A stretch of 7,620 nt of DNA from Kiritimatiellia bacterium. Lineage in GTDB: Bacteria; Verrucomicrobiota; Kiritimatiellia; UBA8416. The notes under the pieces were generated by a model, which saw only the letters and a list, made by a program, of their open reading frames with translations, had not been told where the DNA came from and searched no databases. Where the stretch lies: NCBI GenBank assembly GCA_007126175.1, contig SLBU01000128.1, forward strand, positions 1 through 7,620, read 5' to 3'. Position numbers and translations under genes: made by a program. The first letter of the stretch is position 1. Every line of letters begins with the position of its first letter. Positions 1-5,716 of this stretch are shown piece after piece.

Positions 1-28
1 ATATGTGGCAATGCATAGGCAATTTGTT

Positions 29-46
29 TTGGCACAGTGATTGTGC
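29..46 (+). promoter_or_regulatory. Possible dnaK promoter or operator: inverted repeat overlapping a sigma-54-like element
   Basis: The leader holds a perfect 5-bp inverted repeat, GCACA at 32-36 and TGTGC at 42-46, with a 5-base spacer. Overlapping it, TTGGCAC (29-35), five bases, then TTGT (41-44) resembles the -24/-12 pattern of sigma-54 promoters (TTGGCAC-N5-TTGC), but the -12 half is imperfect. No convincing sigma-70 or sigma-32 boxes and no CIRCE repeat are visible in bases 1-66. Only 66 bases upstream of dnaK are available, so the true promoter may lie outside the window. Confidence 0.25.
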
Positions 47-66
47 AAGGAAGGGAGATTTGAGAG

Positions 67-2004
67 ATGGCAAAAGTACTTGGGATTGATTTGGGCACGA
101 CGAATTCGTGCATGGCGGTCATGGAGGGCGGCGAGCCGGTGGTGATTCCGAATGCGGAGGGTAACCGGACGACCCCTTCGGTGGTGGCGTTTGCCAAGAA
201 TGGGGAGCGTTTGGTAGGGCAGGCTGCGAAGCGGCAGGCGGTAACCAACCCGAAGCACACCGTATTTTCGATCAAGCGTTTCATGGGACGCAAATTTGAC
301 GAGGTGGCGCATGAGATCACGCTGGTGCCTTACGAGGTGGTGAAGGCGCCGAACGGGGATGCACATGTAAAGATTGAGGACAAGAACTATTCGCCGCCGG
401 AGATTTCCTCGATGATTCTGCAGAAGCTGAAGGCGGATGCCGAGCAGTATCTGGGGGAGACGGTGACGCAGGCCGTCATTACCGTGCCGGCGTATTTCAA
501 TGATAGCCAGCGCCAGGCCACGAAGGATGCGGGTCGGATTGCAGGGCTTGAGGTACTGCGCATTATCAATGAGCCGACGGCGGCGTCCTTGGCGTACGGC
601 CTCGACAAGAAGAAAGAGGAAAGCATCGCCGTGTATGATTTTGGTGGTGGGACCTTTGATATTTCGATTCTGGACATTGGCGATGGCGTGTTCGAGGTCA
701 AGGCGACTAACGGTGACACGCATCTGGGCGGTGATGATCTCGATCAAGCGGTGATTGATTGGCTTGTGGATAGTTTCAAGAAAGAGCAAGGTATTGATCT
801 TTCGAAAGACAGCATGGCATTGCAGCGGTTGAAAGAAGCCGCCGAGAAGGCCAAGTGCGAGCTTTCGAGTTCGCAGCAGACGGATCTCAATCTGCCGTTT
901 ATCACGGCGGATGCTGAGGGGCCGAAGCATTTGAATGTGACGCTTTCGCGTTCCAAGCTGGAGCAGTTGACCGAGTCGTTGGTGGTTCGTAGCGAAGGGC
1001 CGTGCCGGTCGGCATTGAAAGATGCGGGGGTTTCGAGCGTGGATGAAGTGATTCTCGTTGGTGGTTCGACCCGGATGCCGAAGGTACAGGAAATCGTGAA
1101 AGCCCTGTATGGTAAGGATCCGCACAAGGGGGTAAATCCGGACGAGGTCGTGGCGATCGGTGCAGGCATCCAAGGGGGTATCCTGGCAGGCGATGTGAAG
1201 GATGTACTTTTGCTGGATGTGACGCCGCTTTCGCTCGGTATTGAGACCCTCGGGGGGGTGATGACGACGCTGATTGAGCGCAATACCACGATCCCAACCA
1301 AGAAGAGTGAAATTTTCAGTACGGCTGCCGACAATCAGCCTGGCGTGGAAATTCATGTGCTGCAGGGGGAGCGCAAGATGTCGGGCGACAACAAATCGAT
1401 CGGGCGTTTCAAGCTCGACGGGATTCCGCCCGCGCCGCGCGGTGTGCCGCAGGTTGAGGTTACGTTCGACATTGATGCAAATGGTATTTTGAATGTGTCG
1501 GCCAAGGATCTGGGCACTGGCAAGCAGCAGAAGATCACGATTACGGCTTCGAGCGGTTTAAGCGAGGAAGAGGTAAAGCAGATGGTTTCGGATGCCGAGC
1601 GTCATGCCGAGGAGGACAAGCAGCGTCGCGAGGCGGTTGAGACCAAGAACATGGCCGAGAACGTAGTGTACCAGACGGAGAAGATGCTGGCCGAGCATGG
1701 CGACAAGGTGGATGCGGCCAAGAAGGCACCGGTTGAACAAGCGATAGAGGCATTGAAGGGCGCGTTGTCGGGCGATGATACGGCCGAGATCAAGAGCAAG
1801 ATGGATGCGTTGAATCAGGCCATGCAGGCCATCTCGCAGGAGATGTATGCGCAGGCGCAATCGTCCGGTGGATCTGCGGGTGCCGAAGCGGGGGCCTCCC
1901 CCACGGAGGAGGGGCAGGGCAGTGCCGAAGGTGGCAAGGCCGATGACAAGGATGGCGTGATTGATGCTGACTTTGAGATGGTCGATGAGAAGGATGAGAA
2001 ATAA
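67..2004 (+). CDS. dnaK: Chaperone protein DnaK (Hsp70)
   Basis: This is the ATP-driven cytosolic chaperone that binds exposed hydrophobic segments and works with DnaJ and GrpE. At 645 residues it has the usual full length. The nucleotide-binding domain opens with [10 protein letters not shown] (6-15) and includes Lys70, the phosphate motif [10 protein letters not shown] (191-200) and the adenosine motif [13 protein letters not shown] (328-340). The interdomain linker, [16 protein letters not shown], spans 379-394. A substrate-binding beta domain and a helical lid (about 500-595) follow. The tail from about 599 is Gly/Ala/Ser-rich, then acidic, ending in [15 protein letters not shown], a typical bacterial DnaK ending. 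The ATG has a plausible Shine-Dalgarno, AGGGAG (52-57), nine bases upstream. No grpE or dnaJ is visible beside it; instead groES and groEL follow on the same strand. Identification is certain from sequence. Confidence 0.98.
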   Translation: MAKVLGIDLGTTNSCMAVMEGGEPVVIPNAEGNRTTPSVVAFAKNGERLVGQAAKRQAVTNPKHTVFSIKRFMGRKFDEVAHEITLVPYEVVKAPNGDAHVKIEDKNYSPPEISSMILQKLKADAEQYLGETVTQAVITVPAYFNDSQRQATKDAGRIAGLEVLRIINEPTAASLAYGLDKKKEESIAVYDFGGGTFDISILDIGDGVFEVKATNGDTHLGGDDLDQAVIDWLVDSFKKEQGIDLSKDSMALQRLKEAAEKAKCELSSSQQTDLNLPFITADAEGPKHLNVTLSRSKLEQLTESLVVRSEGPCRSALKDAGVSSVDEVILVGGSTRMPKVQEIVKALYGKDPHKGVNPDEVVAIGAGIQGGILAGDVKDVLLLDVTPLSLGIETLGGVMTTLIERNTTIPTKKSEIFSTAADNQPGVEIHVLQGERKMSGDNKSIGRFKLDGIPPAPRGVPQVEVTFDIDANGILNVSAKDLGTGKQQKITITASSGLSEEEVKQMVSDAERHAEEDKQRREAVETKNMAENVVYQTEKMLAEHGDKVDAAKKAPVEQAIEALKGALSGDDTAEIKSKMDALNQAMQAISQEMYAQAQSSGGSAGAEAGASPTEEGQGSAEGGKADDKDGVIDADFEMVDEKDEK

Positions 2005-2011
2005 TGTTGGT

Positions 2012-2056
2012 TGCGAAATCCGCTGCAGGCCGGATGGTTTGTAGTGGATTTTCGTA
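2012..2056 (+). promoter_or_regulatory. Stem-loop in the dnaK-groES intergenic region
   Basis: CGAAATCCGCT (2014-2024) pairs with AGTGGATTTTCG (2043-2054), giving an 11-bp stem with one bulged base and one G-U pair. It can extend by two pairs to 2012 and 2056 around an 18-base loop. The U-rich stretch lies inside the stem rather than after it, so this is not a classic intrinsic terminator. It could be a leaky terminator, an RNA processing site or a stability element that sets dnaK and groESL levels separately. The function is inferred; only the pairing is seen. Confidence 0.4.
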
Positions 2057-2067
2057 TGTGTTCAACA

Positions 2068-2084
2068 AATCCGGGTAATCCGGG
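2068..2084 (+). repeat. Short tandem repeat AATCCGGG upstream of groES
   Basis: AATCCGGG occurs at 2068-2075 and again at 2077-2084, a 9-base period just before the groES ribosome binding site. The first copy, extended leftward, can also pair imperfectly with CCGGAT at 2030-2035, a possible alternative to the stem at 2012-2056. It could be part of a leader structure or be chance. Confidence 0.3.
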
Positions 2085-2110
2085 GAAACATAAGAGGAGA
2101 AAAAAGAAGT

Positions 2111-2398
2111 ATGAAGATCAAACCATTAGGTGATCGTGTGCTGGTGAAGCCGGCCGAGGCGAAAGAGATGAGCAAGGGTGGCATCATTATTCCAGATACT
2201 GCCAAGGAAAAGCCCCAGGAGGGTGAAGTGGTTGCGGTTGGTACCGGCAAGCTGGATGATGCGGGCAAGGTGATTCCGTTCAACGTGAAGAAGGGTGACC
2301 GCGTGTTGATGCCGAAGTACGGCGGAACCGAAGTAAAGATCGACGACAAGGAATACCAGATTATCCGCGAGGAAGATATCCTCGGCGTGATTGGGTAA
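2111..2398 (+). CDS. groES: Co-chaperonin GroES (Hsp10)
   Basis: GroES forms the seven-subunit lid that caps the GroEL chamber and drives encapsulated folding in the cytosol. The product is 95 residues, normal for the family. It starts [14 protein letters not shown], the family signature. The mobile loop that contacts the GroEL apical domain spans roughly 16-33 and contains the GGIIIP motif (23-28). The roof and core strands follow ([22 protein letters not shown]), and it ends [10 protein letters not shown] purine-rich AGGAG at 2095-2099 lies 11 bases before the ATG, a slightly long spacing, with a second purine run, AAGAAG, closer in. groEL begins 31 bases after its stop, the classical groESL arrangement. 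Confidence 0.98.
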   Translation: MKIKPLGDRVLVKPAEAKEMSKGGIIIPDTAKEKPQEGEVVAVGTGKLDDAGKVIPFNVKKGDRVLMPKYGGTEVKIDDKEYQIIREEDILGVIG

Positions 2399-2415
2399 GT
2401 GTAAAAGCAAGAAAG

Positions 2416-2421
2416 AAGGAG
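2416..2421 (+). promoter_or_regulatory. groEL ribosome binding site
   Basis: AAGGAG at 2416-2421 lies eight bases before the ATG at 2430. It fixes the groEL start there. An in-frame ATG at 2391 overlaps the groES end, would add 13 residues not found in GroEL, and has no such site. Confidence 0.85.
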
Positions 2422-2429
2422 ATAGCAAT

Positions 2430-4085
2430 ATGGCTGGTAAACAGTTGAAGTATGATGTAGACGCGCGTCAGGCTATTCTGACGGGCGTGGAGAAGTTGAG
2501 TCGTGCGGTGACAGTCACTTTGGGTCCCTGCGGACGCAATGTGGTGTTAGACAAGAAGTACGGTTCGCCGACCGTGACCAAGGATGGTGTGACGGTAGCC
2601 AAGGAGATCGAGCTGCCAGACCCCTTTGAGAACATGGGTGCGCAGATGGTGCGCGAGGTATCGAGCAAGACCAGTGATGTGGCTGGCGACGGTACGACAA
2701 CGGCGACACTGCTGGCGGAGTCGATCTATCGCGAGGGTCTCAAGAATGTGACTGCTGGCGCAAACCCGATGAGCCTGAAGCGCGGGATCGATATGGCAAC
2801 CGAGGCGGTTGTCGGTTCGATTGCGAAGATGGCCAAGAAGGTCAAGGAGCACACCGAGATTGCCCAGGTTGCCACGATTTCGGCCAATGGAGACAGCGAG
2901 ATTGGTTCGATCATTGCGGAAGCGATGGACAAGGTTGGCAAAGATGGCACGATCACGGTGGAAGAAGCCAAGACGATGGAGACCACGTTGGATGTGGTGG
3001 AGGGCATGCAGTTCGACAAGGGGTATCTCTCGCCCTACTTCGTGACCAATGCGGATAACATGGAAGCGATTCTCGAGGATGCTTACATTCTGATTCACGA
3101 GAAGAAGATCTCGAATCTGCAGGATCTGTTGCCGTTGCTTCAGAACGTGGCCAAGGCTGGTAAGCCGCTATTGATCATTTCCGAGGATGTGGAGGGCGAA
3201 GCGCTGGCCACATTGGTGGTGAATCGTCTGCGTGGCACGTTCCAGTGCTGTGCGGTGAAGGCACCAGGATTTGGGGATCGTCGCAAGGCTATGCTGGAGG
3301 ATATTGCGGTTCTGACGGGTGGCAAGATGCTGTCTGAAGAGCTTGGTATCAAACTAGAGAACGTAACGCTCGAGGATCTTGGGCGTGCGAAACGGATCAC
3401 GGTGGAAAAAGAGAACACCACGATCGTTGAAGGTGCTGGCAAGACCGCTGACATTCAGGGGCGTGTGGGCCAGATCAAGCGTCAGATCGAGGATACGACT
3501 TCTGATTATGATCGTGAGAAGCTGCAGGAGCGCCTGGCCAAGTTGGCAGGTGGGGTTGCAGTGATCAACGTGGGTGCTGCGACCGAGACCGAGATGAAGG
3601 AGAAGAAGGCTCGCGTTGAGGATGCGTTGCATGCCACGCGTGCTGCGGTTGAGGAAGGTGTGGTGCCCGGTGGTGGCGTTGCCTTGCTGAATGCCCAGAA
3701 GTCGTTGGATGGGATCGAGGCGGAAGGTGACGAGGCTGTTGGTGTGGACATCATCCGCCGTGCACTGGAGGCACCGTTGCGCACGCTGGTGCGTAATGCG
3801 GGCAAGGAAGGTGCCTTGATCGTGGCTGAGGTCAAGAAGGCCAAGAACTCCTCCTATGGGTACAATGTAGCCACGGGCGAGTTCACGGACTTGATCAAGG
3901 CTGGTGTGCTGGATCCTGCCAAGGTGACGCGGACGGCATTGCAGAATGCTGCCAGCATTTCCGGGTTGTTGCTCACGACCGAGTGCATGATCACCGATCT
4001 GCCCGAAGAGAAGGCCCCATCCGCACCGGGTGGTGGTGATATGGGCGGCATGGGTGGCATGGGTGGCATGGGCGGCATGATGTAG
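2430..4085 (+). CDS. groEL: Chaperonin GroEL (Hsp60)
   Basis: GroEL is the ATP-dependent double-ring chaperonin that encloses non-native proteins under the GroES cap. The product is 551 residues against 548 in E. coli, and the numbering aligns almost exactly. Nucleotide-site elements are VTLGP (29-33), KDG (51-53), DGTTT (87-91) and the hydrolytic Asp398 in [12 protein letters not shown]. The apical domain carries [16 protein letters not shown] (244-259) and [15 protein letters not shown] (275-289). The C-terminus is the flexible Gly-Gly-Met tail (534-551). Unusual residues are Cys34, where E. coli GroEL has Lys next to the ATP-binding loop, and a Cys-Cys pair at 273-274 in the apical domain. 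Codons are richer in GCC, AAG and CGT than in the following proline genes, consistent with high expression. It is co-directional with groES, 31 bases downstream of it. Confidence 0.99.
   Translation: MAGKQLKYDVDARQAILTGVEKLSRAVTVTLGPCGRNVVLDKKYGSPTVTKDGVTVAKEIELPDPFENMGAQMVREVSSKTSDVAGDGTTTATLLAESIYREGLKNVTAGANPMSLKRGIDMATEAVVGSIAKMAKKVKEHTEIAQVATISANGDSEIGSIIAEAMDKVGKDGTITVEEAKTMETTLDVVEGMQFDKGYLSPYFVTNADNMEAILEDAYILIHEKKISNLQDLLPLLQNVAKAGKPLLIISEDVEGEALATLVVNRLRGTFQCCAVKAPGFGDRRKAMLEDIAVLTGGKMLSEELGIKLENVTLEDLGRAKRITVEKENTTIVEGAGKTADIQGRVGQIKRQIEDTTSDYDREKLQERLAKLAGGVAVINVGAATETEMKEKKARVEDALHATRAAVEEGVVPGGGVALLNAQKSLDGIEAEGDEAVGVDIIRRALEAPLRTLVRNAGKEGALIVAEVKKAKNSSYGYNVATGEFTDLIKAGVLDPAKVTRTALQNAASISGLLLTTECMITDLPEEKAPSAPGGGDMGGMGGMGGMGGMM
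4041..4076 (+). repeat. Four 9-bp repeats encoding the GroEL GGM tail
   Basis: Four tandem 9-base units, ATGGGCGGC or ATGGGTGGC, start at 4041, 4050, 4059 and 4068 and encode Met-Gly-Gly repeats. The outer two copies end GGCGGC and the inner two GGTGGC. Tail repeats of this kind are usual for group I chaperonins, and copy number may vary by slippage. Confidence 0.9.
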
Positions 4086-4099
4086 CCCATGGATTAAGG

Positions 4100-4128
4100 T
4101 TGACGAACAGGAACGGGGCGCATACACT
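4100..4128 (+). promoter_or_regulatory. Sigma-70-type promoter for rpoZ-smpB-proB-proA
   Basis: TTGACG (4100-4105) is a near-consensus -35 box. A 17-base spacer leads to TACACT (4123-4128), a fair -10 box. The expected transcription start is near 4135, giving a leader of about 28 bases before the TTG start of rpoZ. The -10 box sits in the loop of the terminator-like hairpin at 4112-4138, so the promoter and the hairpin share bases. Confidence 0.6.
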
Positions 4129-4138
4129 GCGCCCCGTT
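4112..4138 (+). terminator. Terminator-like hairpin after groEL
   Basis: AACGGGGCGCA (4112-4122) and TGCGCCCCGTT (4128-4138) form a perfect 11-bp GC-rich stem with a 5-base loop. It can extend outward by a G-U and a G-C pair (4110-4140). It lies 27 bases after the groEL stop. The following stretch, TTTCATT, is only a weak T-tract, so termination may be partial. Because the loop overlaps a -10 box, the palindrome could instead, or also, be an operator. Confidence 0.6.
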
Positions 4139-4152
4139 TCATTATCACTCTC

Positions 4153-4157
4153 GGAGG
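4153..4157 (+). promoter_or_regulatory. rpoZ ribosome binding site
   Basis: GGAGG at 4153-4157 lies five bases before the TTG at 4163. It is the main evidence that this gene starts at TTG, since no in-frame ATG or GTG is suitably placed. The earlier in-frame TTG at 4100 is the -35 box itself and lies upstream of the expected transcription start. Confidence 0.75.
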
Positions 4158-4162
4158 TACCA

Positions 4163-4387
4163 TTGAATATTGCATTGATAGAGGCCGCTAAGGAGCGCAT
4201 ACCCAGTGTTCCGGTTCTTGTTAACATGGTGTCACAACGCGTACGCCAGCTCAACAGTGGCGATCGCCCCTATGTGAAGCCCAAAGTGGGCGAAGAAAAA
4301 GCAGATGTTGCCTTGCGGGAAATCGCCGAGGGCAAGATTGGTTTTGAGCGGGTGGCGAATCCGTCGTCCGCCGCAGGCTTGTTGTAG
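4163..4387 (+). CDS. rpoZ: DNA-directed RNA polymerase omega subunit, PVC-like
   Basis: Omega is the small RNA polymerase subunit that clamps the beta-prime C-terminus and aids assembly. The product is 74 residues, starting at TTG behind a good GGAGG. The N-terminal helix ends in an IPSVPVLVNMVSQRVRQL segment, matching the position of the conserved omega helix in which E. coli has a KRARQ element. The later ADVALREIAEGKI segment matches the E. coli ALREIEEG region. The SGDRPYV link between them resembles omega subunits I recall from Verrucomicrobia. The gene is short, so the family call rests on these two blocks and on the length. It has its own promoter upstream and smpB begins 12 bases after its stop, so it is probably the first gene of the operon. 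Confidence 0.85.
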   Translation: MNIALIEAAKERIPSVPVLVNMVSQRVRQLNSGDRPYVKPKVGEEKADVALREIAEGKIGFERVANPSSAAGLL

Positions 4388-4390
4388 GGA
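4386..4390 (+). promoter_or_regulatory. smpB ribosome binding site
   Basis: AGGGA at 4386-4390 overlaps the rpoZ stop codon and stands nine bases before the ATG at 4400. It favours that ATG over the in-frame TTG at 4391, which lies directly against the site. The overlap suggests translational coupling of rpoZ and smpB. Confidence 0.6.
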
Positions 4391-4399
4391 TTGTGCGCC

Positions 4400-4864
4400 A
4401 TGACCGCGCAAAGTTCGACGATTGCGACGAATCGCAAAGCCTTTCATGAATATTCGGTTCTTGCGCGTTTTGAGGCGGGGATTGCGTTGCAGGGCACCGA
4501 GGTGAAGTCGTTGCGCGAGGGGCATGTTACCTTGCTTGGTAATCATGTGCGTGTATCGCAAGGGGAAGCATTTTTGTACGGGGTAAAGATCGAGCCGTAC
4601 AGCTTCGGGAATCGTTTCAACCATGAGCCGGACCGCCCGCGGCGGTTGCTTTTGCACAAGCGGGAAATCCGGCATTTGCAAGCTGCGGCCGAGCAGCAGG
4701 GGAACACGCTGATCGCGCTGAAGCTTTTTTTTCGTCGTCAGAAAGTCAAAGTTGAGATAGGGATATGTCGAGGTCGCAAGGCAGCGGACAAGCGTGAAGT
4801 TTTGAAGCGCAAGACGGCTGACCGTGAGGCACAGCGTGCTGTTGCGGCTGCGCATAAGCGTTGA
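4400..4864 (+). CDS. smpB: SsrA-binding protein SmpB
   Basis: SmpB binds tmRNA (SsrA) and brings it to stalled ribosomes for trans-translation, which frees the ribosome and tags the unfinished peptide. The product is 154 residues against 160 in E. coli. Family blocks are NRKAFHEY (11-18), FEAGIALQGTEVKSLR (24-39), the GEAFLYG strand (55-61), RRLLLHKREI (81-90), and KVEIGICRGRKAADKRE (117-133) with the conserved DKR. It ends in a basic tail (KRKTADREAQRAVAAAHKR) that is disordered in solution and enters the mRNA channel on the ribosome. No ssrA gene is seen here. proB starts 13 bases after its stop. Identification is secure. Confidence 0.97.
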   Translation: MTAQSSTIATNRKAFHEYSVLARFEAGIALQGTEVKSLREGHVTLLGNHVRVSQGEAFLYGVKIEPYSFGNRFNHEPDRPRRLLLHKREIRHLQAAAEQQGNTLIALKLFFRRQKVKVEIGICRGRKAADKREVLKRKTADREAQRAVAAAHKR

Positions 4865-4866
4865 TC

Positions 4867-4871
4867 AGGAG
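4867..4871 (+). promoter_or_regulatory. proB ribosome binding site
   Basis: AGGAG at 4867-4871, six bases before the ATG at 4878, sets the proB start. An in-frame start at 4824 would overlap smpB by 41 bases and add 18 residues unlike the family. Confidence 0.8.
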
Positions 4872-4877
4872 AGCATC

Positions 4878-5699
4878 ATGAGAGTAGCCTCTTTGAAGCA
4901 CCGTGCCGGGTTGTCGGAATCGCGTCGGATCGTGGTAAAGATTGGTAGTCGTGTGCTTGTGCAACGGAGTGGGCGTCCAGACCGTCGTAGGATGACGGCG
5001 CTGATCGACGAGATTGCGGCATTGCGCAAGCGCGGTCATGAGGTTGCTGTGGTTACTTCTGGCGCGGTTGGTGCCGGGATGGAAGCGTTGGGTATGAAAA
5101 GTCGTCCGGTGTTATTGCCTGAGGTGCAGATGGCGGCGGCGGTAGGGCAGACCCGGTTGATGTCCCGTTATGACGCACTTTTCACTGCGAAGGGTCTCAT
5201 GGTGGGGCAGGTATTGTTGACGCATGAGGATTTTCGGCATCGGTTGCGCCAGGCGAATGCGCGACGCACGATTGAGGCTTTGCTGCGGCGCGGGGTGATA
5301 CCGATCATCAATGAGAACGATGTGGTGAGTGACGAGGAGTTAAAGGCGGATCTGGCATTTGGGGATAACGATTATCTGGCTGCTTTGGTGGTGAAGTTGA
5401 TTCGTGCGGATTTGTTGGTGTTGTTAACAACGGTTGATGGGGTCCGTGAGCCGGCGTCCCCTGGTAGAAGTCGCCGGGTTCGCTATCTGGATCGGGTAAC
5501 GCGGAAGACCTTGGCGCTGGTACAGGTTGGTACGGAGAGTCTCTCGAAGGGCGGGATGGGATCCAAATTGCGTGCGGCCCAGTTGGCTGCCGGCAGCGGG
5601 TGTGCCGTTGTGATCGCCAACGGGTTGCAGGCCGGGGTGTTGGGGCGTGTGGTCTCCGGGGAAGATGCCGGTACCCTGGTGGTGCCGTCGGCACTTTGA
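4878..5699 (+). CDS. proB: Glutamate 5-kinase, short form without PUA domain
   Basis: ProB phosphorylates glutamate with ATP to glutamyl 5-phosphate, the first and regulated step of proline synthesis in the cytosol. The product has 273 residues. The amino acid kinase fold is complete: RIVVKIGSRVLV (17-28) with Lys21, the TSGAVGAGMEALG loop (60-72), PIINENDVV (142-150), the FGDNDYLAALVV segment (161-172), LLTTVDGV (182-189) and GGMGSKLRAAQLAAGSG (225-241) with Lys230. E. coli ProB is 367 residues because of a C-terminal PUA domain. Here the protein ends soon after the kinase domain and proA begins 17 bases on, so the PUA domain is absent rather than lost by a late frameshift. Other bacteria, such as Streptococcus thermophilus, also have kinase-only ProB. 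In E. coli, PUA removal is reported to weaken feedback by proline, so control here may differ. Confidence 0.96.
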   Translation: MRVASLKHRAGLSESRRIVVKIGSRVLVQRSGRPDRRRMTALIDEIAALRKRGHEVAVVTSGAVGAGMEALGMKSRPVLLPEVQMAAAVGQTRLMSRYDALFTAKGLMVGQVLLTHEDFRHRLRQANARRTIEALLRRGVIPIINENDVVSDEELKADLAFGDNDYLAALVVKLIRADLLVLLTTVDGVREPASPGRSRRVRYLDRVTRKTLALVQVGTESLSKGGMGSKLRAAQLAAGSGCAVVIANGLQAGVLGRVVSGEDAGTLVVPSAL

Positions 5700-5704
5700 G
5701 GTGC

Positions 5705-5710
5705 AGGAGG
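5705..5710 (+). promoter_or_regulatory. proA ribosome binding site
   Basis: AGGAGG at 5705-5710, a full consensus site, lies six bases before the ATG at 5717. It fixes the start there; the frame stays open upstream inside proB, but that part does not resemble ProA. Confidence 0.88.
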
Positions 5711-5716
5711 ATAGAC

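Noticed and set aside
744..1334. Long open frame antisense to dnaK (196 codons)
   Set aside because: It is fully inside dnaK, has a Ser-rich unrelated product and no ribosome binding site that I could find. Antisense open frames over Hsp70 genes are a known by-product of codon bias.
1895..1909. CCTCC / GGAGG hairpin with an SD-like GGAGGAGG within dnaK
   Set aside because: It lies in the coding region for the low-complexity tail of DnaK, the stem is only 5 bp, and no start codon with a gene follows.
2005..2110. CIRCE operator or separate sigma-70 promoter for groESL
   Set aside because: No TTAGCACTC/GAGTGCTAA pair is present, and no -35/-10 pair with a 16-18 base spacer was convincing.
3354..4175. 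Open frame antisense to groEL (273 codons)
   Set aside because: It mirrors the codon bias of groEL. Its His-rich repeats ([13 protein letters not shown]) are just the complement of the Gly-Gly-Met repeats.
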